Below, in pieces: positions 47,533 to 54,208 of a stretch of DNA of 64,000 bases (positions are counted from its first letter, which is position 1; each line of letters opens with the position of its first letter). The notes under the pieces are model-generated. The model was not told where the DNA came from and ran no database searches. It was given only the letters and a program-made list of their open reading frames with translations. Source of the stretch: Rhodocyclaceae bacterium (GTDB lineage: Bacteria > Pseudomonadota > Gammaproteobacteria > Burkholderiales > Rhodocyclaceae); the NCBI GenBank assembly GCA_028713915.1, contig JAQTNK010000003.1, positions 82,775 through 146,774 on the forward strand, in the 5' to 3' direction. Made by a program: the position numbers and the translations under genes.

Positions 47533-49358
47533 GATGTCCGCGTCACGGCGGCAGGCCGCTCGCCTTGCGCGCTGGCGCGTCTTGCCTGATGGACGGGAAC
47601 GGACAGCAGGCGGGCGGAATTGATCAGCGCCATGTGCGTCAGCGCTTGCGGAAAGTTGCCGAGCATGTGCCGCCCGCGCGTGTCGTATTCCTCTGCCAGC
47701 AGTCCGACGTCGTTCCTCAAGGCCAGCAGCCGCTCGAACAAGGCCTCGCCTTCTTCGCGGCGTCCGCTCAGCACGAGGCTGTCGGCAAGCCAGAACGAAC
47801 AAGGCAGAAACGTGCCTTCGCCCGGCGGCAGCGAATCCACATCGGTTGAGCTCGAATAGCGCAGCACCAGTCCATCGACGACCAGGTTGCGCTCGATGGC
47901 CGCGATGGTGCCGCGCACGCGCGGATCGTCGGCCGGCAGGAAGCCGACCTGGGGAATCAGCAGCAGGCTCGCATCCAGATGCGGCGCGCCATAGGACTGC
48001 ACGAACGTGTTGCGGCGCGCATCGTAGCCTGCGCTGCAGACCTGGGCGTGGATGGCATCGCGCACCTGCCGCCAGCGCTCGACCGGACCATCGAGCCCGA
48101 AGGCCTCGACGTCCTTGACGGCCCGATCGAAGGCCACCCATGCCATCACCTTGGAATGGGTGAAATGGCGGCGCGGACCACGCACTTCCCAGATGCCGTC
48201 GTCGGGCTGCTGCCAGTTCGCTTCCAGGAACGTGAGCAAGGCGACCTGGATGCGCCAGGCCGCCGGCTCCGGTTCCAGGCCGGCGGTCCGCGCCAGGTGC
48301 AAGGTGTCCATCACTTCGCCGTAGACGTCGAGTTGGAATTGCTTCGAGGCGGCATTGCCGATGCGCACCGGCGCCGCGCCGCCATAGCCCGGCAGCCAGC
48401 CCACTTCATATTCGTCGAGGCGCCGCTCGCCCGTGACGCTGTACAGGATCTGCAGATCTTCGGGACAACCGGCCGCCGCGCGCAGCAGCCACTCGCGCCA
48501 GGCCGCGGCTTCCTCGTGGTAGCCGGCGAGCAGCAGCGCGTTCAAGGCGAACGTGGCATCGCGCAGCCAGCAGTAGCGGTAATCCCAGTTGCGCACGCCG
48601 CCCTGCCCCTGCCGCTCGGGCAGCGAAGTCGTCGGCGCCGCGACCATTCCGCCGGTGGGCGCAAAGGTCAGCGCCTTCAGCGTGATCAGCGAGCGCACCA
48701 CGGCATCGCGCCGGCGGCCCTGATAGGTGCAACGCGCCGACCATGCCCGCCACTCGCTTTCCGTTGCCGCCAGCGCCGGCTCCGGGTCGATGGCTGGCTG
48801 GGGCGCCTCGTGAGACGGGCGATAGTTGAGCGAGAACGGGATTCGCTCGCCCTGACTGACGCAAAATTCGGCGACGGTCTTCATGTCTTCGCCGCGCAGG
48901 GCAACGGTCGTGCACAGTTCCAGCATGTCCGGCCCGGCGATCGCCAGCAGCGTGTCGCCCGCGCGCCGCACCCACGGCACCACGGCGCCATAGTCGAAGC
49001 GAATGACGAGTTCCATGCGCATGGCCACGCGCCCGCTCACGCCTTCGACGATGCGCAGCACATCCCGGCGCTCGCTCGACAGCGGCATGCAGTCGATCAG
49101 GCGCACGCTGCCTTCGCTCGTCGCGAACTCGGTTTCCAGAATCAGCGTGTCGTCGCGGTACCTGCGCCGGATGCCGCGCACCGCCGCGACGGGGGCGATC
49201 TGCCAGCGTCCGTGCCGGGGCTCGCCCAGCAACGCCGCGAAGCACGCGCCCGAATCGATGCGCGGAAAGCACAGCCAGTCGATGGAGCCGTCGCGACCGA
49301 CCAACGCCGCGCTGTGGCAATCGGCGATGAGCGCGTAATCTTCAATCGGAAGCGCCAT
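47529..49358 (-). CDS. Glycoside hydrolase family 15 (glucoamylase or trehalase)
   Basis: 609 aa from the ATG at 49358 (MALPIEDYALIADCHSAALVGRDGSIDWLCFPR), the usual start of bacterial GH15 proteins. An N-terminal beta-sandwich is followed by an alpha/alpha barrel with RNWDYRYCWLRDATFAL, a general-acid candidate Glu in DDGIWEVRG, and a general-base candidate Glu in LLAEEYDTRGRHMLGNFPQALTH. No signal peptide, so cytoplasmic. Proteins of this length and type include mycobacterial-type trehalases; a glucoamylase role is the alternative. Translationally coupled to the ROK kinase. Confidence 0.88.
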   Translation of the reverse strand: MALPIEDYALIADCHSAALVGRDGSIDWLCFPRIDSGACFAALLGEPRHGRWQIAPVAAVRGIRRRYRDDTLILETEFATSEGSVRLIDCMPLSSERRDVLRIVEGVSGRVAMRMELVIRFDYGAVVPWVRRAGDTLLAIAGPDMLELCTTVALRGEDMKTVAEFCVSQGERIPFSLNYRPSHEAPQPAIDPEPALAATESEWRAWSARCTYQGRRRDAVVRSLITLKALTFAPTGGMVAAPTTSLPERQGQGGVRNWDYRYCWLRDATFALNALLLAGYHEEAAAWREWLLRAAAGCPEDLQILYSVTGERRLDEYEVGWLPGYGGAAPVRIGNAASKQFQLDVYGEVMDTLHLARTAGLEPEPAAWRIQVALLTFLEANWQQPDDGIWEVRGPRRHFTHSKVMAWVAFDRAVKDVEAFGLDGPVERWRQVRDAIHAQVCSAGYDARRNTFVQSYGAPHLDASLLLIPQVGFLPADDPRVRGTIAAIERNLVVDGLVLRYSSSTDVDSLPPGEGTFLPCSFWLADSLVLSGRREEGEALFERLLALRNDVGLLAEEYDTRGRHMLGNFPQALTHMALINSARLLSVPVHQARRASAQGERPAAVTRTS

Positions 49359-49738
49359 GGGCAAACCCGGAGTCAAACCCGGAGTGGCGCCAGCGGCCGT
49401 CTCGTCCCGCCGGCCGACACGCCTGAACCCGCTTGTGTTTTTCGTCGTGCACAGCCCCATCTCCTCCATCGACTGGCGGGCCTATCGCAAGCCACACAAT
49501 CCTCCGCACCCATGGTTCGGGATCACAGCAACCGGCAGTCGCATCAAGGCCGCGGCGCAAATCTCCGTGCCGCATCCTCGGCCAGCGTACATTGGACGCT
49601 CGCCGGGCAATTGCGGTTCCAGGACGATTCGCGGCAGGAATCGGCGAAACGGAATGCGAGGCGATTCATCGGCGCCACCATTGCCCGGATGCGATCGATG
49701 CGAAGGATCGGAACGGCGGCGCCGCAGGCTTGGCGCAG
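49359..49738. other. Gap between the GH15 gene and the prophage attachment site
   Basis: About 380 bp without a convincing gene; the ORFs listed here are short, overlapping in several frames and have no domains. Near its left end is a short direct repeat (AAACCCGGAGT twice, about 49364-49385). It presumably carries the GH15 promoter. Confidence 0.4.
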
Positions 49739-49767
49739 AAAAGAAAAAGGCCGCCACGAGGCAGCCT
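49739..49767 (-). terminator. Rho-independent terminator of the split tRNA-Val gene
   Basis: Minus-strand stem AGGCTGCC-TCGT-GGCGGCCT (8 bp with one G-U) followed by TTTTTCTTTT. It lies 16 bases after the CCA end of the tRNA fragment, where a tRNA terminator is expected. Confidence 0.75.
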
Positions 49768-49782
49768 GATTCTTCGATTCTT

Positions 49783-49828
49783 TGGTGGGCGGTACTGGTT
49801 TCGAACCAGTGACCCCTGCCGTGTGAAG
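49783..49828 (-). tRNA. 3' half of a tRNA-Val(CAC) gene; prophage attachment site
   Basis: Read on the minus strand, it runs from an anticodon loop TTCACAC (anticodon CAC) through 3' stem GGCAG, variable GGGTC, T-arm ACTGG-TTCGAAA-CCAGT, acceptor ACCGCCC and ACCA. The matching 5' half (GGGCGGT..., D-arm) is absent: the sequence on its 5' side is phage. Integrases commonly use a tRNA 3' half as att site and leave such a fragment at one end, with the repaired tRNA at the other. The intact copy should lie past the right edge. Confidence 0.8.
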
Positions 49829-49993
49829 GCGTCTGCGCGCTCCTGCACGGCATCGTAACCCGCCTGGTTGGCGGCTATGGCGATCACGGCACACTGCTGA
49901 TTTTCACCGTATTACACCGATTTTGCACCGGCCCTGGAGACGGCATCGCGCGCAGCCGCAGCGTAGCGCAGTAGGTCCGAAGAATCCCCGACC

Positions 49994-50509
49994 TCATTTC
50001 ACTGCCCTGGCGTAGTCGTAGGCTTTACGGTAATCGTCGTTGAGCTCGTCGCAGTCTGCAGCGAGTCGTCGAAGATTTGCTGCAAGCGCGTCTGGAAGCT
50101 GTACGGTCGCGGCGGTGCCATCGCCGGCGGCGTCGGTGCCGGCGCCTGTGGTGCAGCCACCACCAAGCCCACTTCTTCCACTTTGCTCGGGCTTGAACCG
50201 CAGGCCGACGCCAGCATACTTGCGGCGCAGATCATCAGTAGCCTTCCGATTGTCTTCACGCTGTTTCTCCAGGTTGGTCTTGAGTTGATCGCGCTCGGCC
50301 ATCAGCGCGAGGTTATCGGCGTTGTCCTTGGCCAGGATCTCCGCGGCGTCGACCTTTTGCTTTTCGAGCGCGCGGTTGATGGTGTCGAACTGCGCCTGGT
50401 CGGCGACGGCTTGTTCGGCGACGCCGTTCTTGTGCCCGAACATCTCGCCGCCGATGAGGCAGCCGGCGAGCGCCAAGACGACGGCGAGAATGATCCAGGG
50501 GTTCGGCAT
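49994..50509 (-). CDS. Rz-like spanin, inner-membrane subunit
   Basis: 171 aa from the ATG at 50509 (MPNPWIILAVVLALAGCLIGGEMFG), an N-terminal membrane anchor then a charged coiled-coil stretch (about 35-95) rich in Gln/Lys/Asp. In the family the i-spanin pairs with the Rz1 lipoprotein to fuse the inner and outer membranes at lysis. Its gene contains the whole Rz1 gene in another frame. It starts 2 bases after the stop of the small membrane protein gene. Confidence 0.85.
   Translation of the reverse strand: MPNPWIILAVVLALAGCLIGGEMFGHKNGVAEQAVADQAQFDTINRALEKQKVDAAEILAKDNADNLALMAERDQLKTNLEKQREDNRKATDDLRRKYAGVGLRFKPEQSGRSGLGGGCTTGAGTDAAGDGTAATVQLPDALAANLRRLAADCDELNDDYRKAYDYARAVK
49999..50259 (-). 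CDS. Rz1-like outer-membrane lipoprotein spanin, nested in Rz
   Basis: 86 aa, entirely inside the Rz gene in a different frame. Signal peptide with lipobox LASAC (MKTIGRLLMICAASMLASACG), then a proline-rich mature part (APAPTPPAMAPPRP) typical of Rz1. The nested arrangement is the same as in lambda. Confidence 0.85.
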   Translation of the reverse strand: MKTIGRLLMICAASMLASACGSSPSKVEEVGLVVAAPQAPAPTPPAMAPPRPYSFQTRLQQIFDDSLQTATSSTTITVKPTTTPGQ

Positions 50510-50510
50510 G

Positions 50511-50738
50511 TCAACTCCAGGCCCCAAAGACCGCGCCCAGGCGATATAGGCAATAGCCGGCACCGCAGAGAAACACGATGCCGCCCACCGGGATTAGCGG
50601 CAGATAGGAACCGCCGCGCCCCTCGGGATCTGCCGCCGCCACCAACCCGGCGCCGGCGACGACGAATCCCACCACCATGGCAACCAGGGCCAGGACGATG
50701 AACCAGTTGATCGTCAGGCTGAATGCAAACGTGCTCAT
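50511..50738 (-). CDS. Small phage membrane protein with two hydrophobic segments
   Basis: 75 aa: MSTFAFSLTINWFIVLALVAMVVGFVVAGAG, a polar loop with EGRGG, then IPVGGIVFLCGAGYCLYRL. In the lysis cassette between endolysin and Rz, so it may be a holin or anti-holin; not provable from sequence. Overlaps the endolysin stop by four bases. Confidence 0.6.
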   Translation of the reverse strand: MSTFAFSLTINWFIVLALVAMVVGFVVAGAGLVAAADPEGRGGSYLPLIPVGGIVFLCGAGYCLYRLGAVFGAWS

Positions 50739-51262
50739 GCCAGTACCTCCATCGCTTGGTCATAAAAGGCGAGACGCTCGGCCTCGCCGTTGAGTCCGCC
50801 GTTGATGCGGCGGGTGATGTGCTCGAAGTCGCCGCGATCGGCGAGGTCGTTGAGCCCGTGCGTCGACCAGAACCAGGCGGCTGACAGCGCGGCGTATTGC
50901 GGCTCCTCGAGGCGCTCCGGCTCCTCGAGGAGCAGGCCGCGATCGCGGAACAGCGACTCGCTGCAATCGGCGTAGTTTTTCCGGCCGGTGATCTGGATCA
51001 GGCCGCGGCCCTTGTAGCGCTGGCCGTCGCCCGGCTGGGTGTTGCCGAGATCCGCGCGCCCTTCGTAGGCGGCGCCGCTGGCCAGCTCGCGGACGTAGCG
51101 CAGGCTGCCCGACTCGTGGGCGATCTGCGCCAGGAACGCGGCCTGACGCGCCGGCGTGGTGATGCCGTAGGCGGTCATGGCCTGGTTGATCGGATCGAGG
51201 AAGAGCGCGCCGCGGGCCTGGCCAGCGGCGGGGATGATCTGCAGCAGTTGATCGAGCGTCAT
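50735..51262 (-). CDS. GH19 chitinase-like endolysin
   Basis: 175 aa from MTLDQLLQIIPAAGQARGALFL. The GH19 peptidoglycan-hydrolase domain shows AFLAQIAHESGSLRYVREL (catalytic Glu), YKGRGLIQITGRKNY and FEHITRRINGGLNG. Breaks peptidoglycan during lysis. No signal peptide, so it needs a holin for export. The track start at 51337 lies in the upstream gene. Confidence 0.93.
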   Translation of the reverse strand: MTLDQLLQIIPAAGQARGALFLDPINQAMTAYGITTPARQAAFLAQIAHESGSLRYVRELASGAAYEGRADLGNTQPGDGQRYKGRGLIQITGRKNYADCSESLFRDRGLLLEEPERLEEPQYAALSAAWFWSTHGLNDLADRGDFEHITRRINGGLNGEAERLAFYDQAMEVLA

Positions 51263-51507
51263 GAGTAAAGCCTCCGCCTGTCGAATGAAATGAGACCGGC
51301 GATGCCGGCCAGGAGCAGCAGCGGGCCGTGCGGCCACGCCGCGGCGACGCCGAGCGAGCCGCCACCGATCGCGGCGACGGACAGCGTCAGGGCGACGAAG
51401 CGCCAGCGCGCGCCTTGCCAGCGATGCACGTTGAGGCGTGCAGCCAGGCAGATGCAGTGCACGAGTATCACCAGCGAGAGCAGCGCAGACAGGATGGCGG
51501 CGATCAT
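51259..51507 (-). CDS. Small phage membrane protein, holin-type candidate
   Basis: 82 aa from MIAAILSALLSLVILVHCICLA with AGGAGG before the ATG at 51507. Three hydrophobic stretches (N-terminal, FVALTLSVAAIGGGSLGVAAAW, GPLLLLAGIAGLISF). Position immediately before the endolysin fits a holin or accessory holin. Confidence 0.6.
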   Translation of the reverse strand: MIAAILSALLSLVILVHCICLAARLNVHRWQGARWRFVALTLSVAAIGGGSLGVAAAWPHGPLLLLAGIAGLISFDRRRLYS

Positions 51508-51881
51508 TGCGCGCCTCCTGCCCTTCCGGCGAACTGCTGCAGCCACTTGACGCCGAACGGGATCATCGACGGGCATAGCGCGCCGATCAGCACTGCCGCC
51601 AGAAGCCGCATGTGATCGGCCGCCGGCGCCGCAGCCGGGACGGTCGACATGATCAGCGGCACCGCCACGGGCGAGCCGTAGCCGGCCAGCAGGCTCGACA
51701 TGGCGACCGAGGCAAACGCCTTGAGCTTGTCGTCGACCTGCGGCAGCCAGATCGACATGCTGATCGCCGCGACCAGGCCGACGATGACGGCATCGACTTG
51801 AGCGCCGAGGATGGTTCCGGTAAGGCCCATGGCGGCGCCGGCGTAGATCCCGGCGGCGGTGGAGGAATGAGGTTCCGGCAT
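51504..51881 (-). CDS. Putative phage holin
   Basis: 125 aa from the ATG at 51881 (AAAGGA upstream). Hydrophobic segments GIYAGAAMGLTGTILGAQVDAVIVGLVAAISMSIWLP, FASVAMSSLLAGYGSP and LLAAVLIGALCPSMIPFGVKWL, with a charged tail. Size, topology and position just ahead of a GH19 endolysin suggest the holin; family not identified. Confidence 0.6.
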   Translation of the reverse strand: MPEPHSSTAAGIYAGAAMGLTGTILGAQVDAVIVGLVAAISMSIWLPQVDDKLKAFASVAMSSLLAGYGSPVAVPLIMSTVPAAAPAADHMRLLAAVLIGALCPSMIPFGVKWLQQFAGRAGGAQ

Positions 51882-51925
51882 GCTGCTGTCCTTTCGGAAA
51901 ATGGTGGCGGCGGCGTGGCGCCGGG

Positions 51926-52108
51926 CTATTTCTTGGCGACTTCTTTTTCGAGCTCGATGCCGTTCACGACCGCCGACTCGGTGCCGCTCACCGCCGCCGC
52001 CGTGGCGCCGACGACGGCGATCGTCGTGGCGTGTGCCTGGAGGTAAGCAGTGGCGCCGGCGCAGCCGGAGAGGGCGAGGCAGAGGCAAAGCAGGATGATT
52101 GCTTTCAT
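51926..52108 (-). CDS. Small phage lipoprotein
   Basis: 60 aa: MKAIILLCLCLALSGCAGATAYLQ, a signal peptide ending in the lipobox ALSGC, then a second hydrophobic stretch and a charged end (ELEKEVAKK). Good GGGAG site. Might be a superinfection-exclusion or lysis-related lipoprotein; unknown. Confidence 0.65.
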   Translation of the reverse strand: MKAIILLCLCLALSGCAGATAYLQAHATTIAVVGATAAAVSGTESAVVNGIELEKEVAKK

Positions 52109-52147
52109 GGTGATTCTCCCTTTGTGATTTACGAATATGCCTTTTGG

Positions 52148-52564
52148 TTAAAGCCCCAGCGCCGCCTTCTGTGCGCGACCCCACGCGCGGCAGGATTCGG
52201 CGTGGTCGTTGTAGGCGGAGTGCTCGGCGCTCGGCGCTGTGCGCAGCAGCTTGATTTCGTCGCTGATGCTGTATTGCTCGCCGATCATGTCCTGCACCTG
52301 CTGACGGATCAGCCGGACGTGCGGGCTGGCGGCGGAGATGGCGGCGCCCAGGGTCGGCGTCAGCGTCACGGTCTGGATGCTCGCGGCGATCTCCGCCGGT
52401 TGATCGTCCGGCAGCGTGGCGCCGTCAGGCAGGCTGACATAGGTAGTCCCATCGACTGTAGCCAGCTCGGTGCCGAGGCGCTGATGGCTCTCGTTTTCCG
52501 GCAGGTTGAGTTCCCGCGTGATCAGCGCGTCGATATGTTTTTGGTAACTGACGATAGTAGGCAC
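52148..52564 (-). CDS. Phage protein of unknown function overlapping the RT end
   Basis: 138 aa starting with GTG at 52564 (AAGGAG seven bases before), VPTIVSYQKHIDALITRELNLPENES... No signal or membrane segment. It overlaps the last 140 bases of the reverse transcriptase gene in another frame. Position after the DGR and before the lysis genes could suggest a tail assembly factor, but nothing in the sequence shows it. Confidence 0.55.
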   Translation of the reverse strand: MPTIVSYQKHIDALITRELNLPENESHQRLGTELATVDGTTYVSLPDGATLPDDQPAEIAASIQTVTLTPTLGAAISAASPHVRLIRQQVQDMIGEQYSISDEIKLLRTAPSAEHSAYNDHAESCRAWGRAQKAALGL

Positions 52565-53513
52565 GGTGCTTCTCCTTGAGAGTGCGCAGCATGTGCTGCA
52601 ATGAATGGGTGCGCCGGGCATGACCCAGGCACGAGGCGAGACATCCCGCATCGCCATGTTTCACGGCGCGACGGAAGGTAAAGAGGCTGTGGCGCCGCAC
52701 GAAGCGCTTGCTGGCCCAGGTGCGATAGCCGACGAAGTTGAGGCCGCGCGTCACGCGCGCCAAGGTGAATTTCGAGAGTTCCAGACCCAGGCCGGCAATG
52801 AATTCGACGATCCGCGCCTGGTGCGCAAGCAACTCATCGCGCGACAGGCCAAAGAGGACGAAGTCATCCACATAGCGGCAGTAGCGCTCGATCTTCAATT
52901 CGCGCTTGATGAAGTGGTCGAGCGGGTTGAGGTAGATCAGCGCGTAGAGTTGCGACAGCAGGTTACCGATCGGGATGCCCACCGGCTCGCCGTGATCGGC
53001 GAAGGCCATCATCAGATCGACGAACCGCCGATCCTTGATGCGGCGCTCGATCAGGCCGCGCAGGATTCCGCGGTCGATGCGATAGAAGAACTTGCGAATA
53101 TCGAGCTTCAGCGTGTAGCTGTCCGGCGCACACGCATGCAACGCGGCCTGCGCGTAGTCCGCCGCCTTGTGCGTGCCATAGCCGATCCGGCAGGCGAAGC
53201 TCTGGTCGATGAACGTCCGGTCGAAAATCGGCCCAACCACGGCGTAGATGGCGTGCTGCACCACTAGGTCGCGGAAGGCCGGCGCGAAGATGCGGCGGGG
53301 CTTCGGTTCGTACACCATGAAGCTGTAATAGGGGCGCGGCCGATACCTGCCGTCCATCAATTCTCGATGTAGCGCATCGAGATTGCTGGCCAGGTGCGTT
53401 TCGAAATTGAAGCAGGCGCGCTTGCCGTGCTTGTGCCGGGCCGAGGCGTGGAACGCAGCCAACAGCGCTTCCGGCGTGAAGGCGCGTTCGTAGAGGTGGC
53501 CGATGCGCTTCAT
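52425..53513 (-). CDS. Diversity-generating retroelement reverse transcriptase
   Basis: 362 aa. It copies the TR RNA into error-prone cDNA that replaces the VR. RT motifs in order: LKLDIRKFFYRID (catalytic Asp about 138), the DGR-type motif GIPIGNLLSQLYALIYLNPLD (about 179-199), with SQ where group II introns have SP, and CRYVDDFVLFG (catalytic YVDD at 214-217). A thumb-like GLNFVGYRTW follows. No maturase, endonuclease or retron features. Its ATG overlaps the stop of the open frame that runs through the TR (ATGA). Confidence 0.95.
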   Translation of the reverse strand: MKRIGHLYERAFTPEALLAAFHASARHKHGKRACFNFETHLASNLDALHRELMDGRYRPRPYYSFMVYEPKPRRIFAPAFRDLVVQHAIYAVVGPIFDRTFIDQSFACRIGYGTHKAADYAQAALHACAPDSYTLKLDIRKFFYRIDRGILRGLIERRIKDRRFVDLMMAFADHGEPVGIPIGNLLSQLYALIYLNPLDHFIKRELKIERYCRYVDDFVLFGLSRDELLAHQARIVEFIAGLGLELSKFTLARVTRGLNFVGYRTWASKRFVRRHSLFTFRRAVKHGDAGCLASCLGHARRTHSLQHMLRTLKEKHRAYYRQLPKTYRRADHAGTQPAGKREPSAPRHRAGYSRWDYLCQPA

Positions 53514-53587
53514 GTCGCCTGGCCTTCGAGACGCGCATTGACGAAACTGAGCGCCCTACCAGAAAGGCGGAAGCCCACCGATTTCGC

Positions 53588-53603
53588 CGCACGTTGCCGT
53601 GCG
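53588..53603 (-). ncRNA. GNRA-loop hairpin in the TR-RT spacer
   Basis: Minus-strand CGCACG-GCAA-CGTGCG: a perfect 6-bp stem with a GCAA tetraloop, within the 154-nt spacer between TR and the RT start. In the Bordetella phage DGR a spacer of similar length 3' of TR is needed for priming with RT-Avd, so this may be part of the functional RNA. Confidence 0.4.
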
Positions 53604-53667
53604 CGCCGGAAAACATCTCCCTTGGTTCCACTTCGATCAAACCGCGATCCGTGAGGTGAAGCCGAGT

Positions 53668-53779
53668 CCGCGCGGAAGCCAACGTTGTTGTTGGAGTTGC
53701 CACGCACATTGTTGAGATTGAGGTACCAAACGCCAGCGCTGGATGAGTTGTTCCAGTTGCCGCCAGAGATCGGGCACAT
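53668..53779 (-). repeat. DGR template repeat (TR), 112 bp
   Basis: Coding strand starts ATGTGCCCGATC one base after the avd stop and ends in GC-rich CTTCCGCGCGG, the likely initiation-of-mutagenic-homology end. It holds 25 adenines, mostly in AAC/AAT codons (reads as NNVRGNSNNNVGFRA). 101 of 112 positions equal the VR; 10 of the 11 differences are at TR adenines. Confidence 0.95.
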
Positions 53780-53780
53780 G

Positions 53781-54191
53781 TTAAGACGCCTCCCGTTTAT
53801 CGAGCTGGCGATCGGCGACGATCCAGCCGCCGACCATCCTGCCCAATTCGTCAATCAGCCGCGACAACGCAAGGTAGCGATGCTCACCCGTCGCGACGGG
53901 CGTCTTCTCGGCCCGCTTGCCTTCCTTGAACTCGAAGTAGCCCAGCGTGTGGGCCAGCCGCACCAGCATGCGCAATTGCTCGTGGCGCACGTCGAGATTG
54001 GTGAGCGCGGTCTTCTTGTGATAGCGCTTCTGCGCTTCCACGATGAAGCTGTAGACGTCATACGCCGCCCGCCGGATTTCCAGCGCGAGACCGTACTTTT
54101 CATGCTTCGGGAAGTGATTCAGATAGATCGTCATCAGCTTCGCGAATTCCATGAATTTCTGATCCAGCTTCGCTTCATCGTGCAGCCCCAT
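53781..54191 (-). CDS. avd: DGR accessory variability determinant (Avd)
   Basis: 136 aa from the ATG at 54191 (MGLHDEAKLDQKFMEF). Entirely helical and basic, the four-helix-bundle type of Avd that binds RT and template RNA as a pentamer. Characteristic pieces are GLALEIRRAAYDVYSFIVEAQKRYHKKTALTNLD and LRMLVRLAHTLGYF. The track ORF starts earlier, inside the VR. It lies 17 bp after the target gene's stop and ends one base before the TR. Confidence 0.9.
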   Translation of the reverse strand: MGLHDEAKLDQKFMEFAKLMTIYLNHFPKHEKYGLALEIRRAAYDVYSFIVEAQKRYHKKTALTNLDVRHEQLRMLVRLAHTLGYFEFKEGKRAEKTPVATGEHRYLALSRLIDELGRMVGGWIVADRQLDKREAS

Positions 54192-54208
54192 CGCTATCGC
54201 TCGGGGAC

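Noticed and set aside
49482-49894. Several ORFs running across the tRNA fragment
   Set aside because: They read through the tRNA 3' half and terminator in multiple frames and show no domain; no integrase motif is present.
52425-53513. Group II intron or retron reverse transcriptase
   Set aside because: No maturase or endonuclease domain, SQ rather than SP in motif 4, and an adjacent Avd/TR/VR set identify a DGR.
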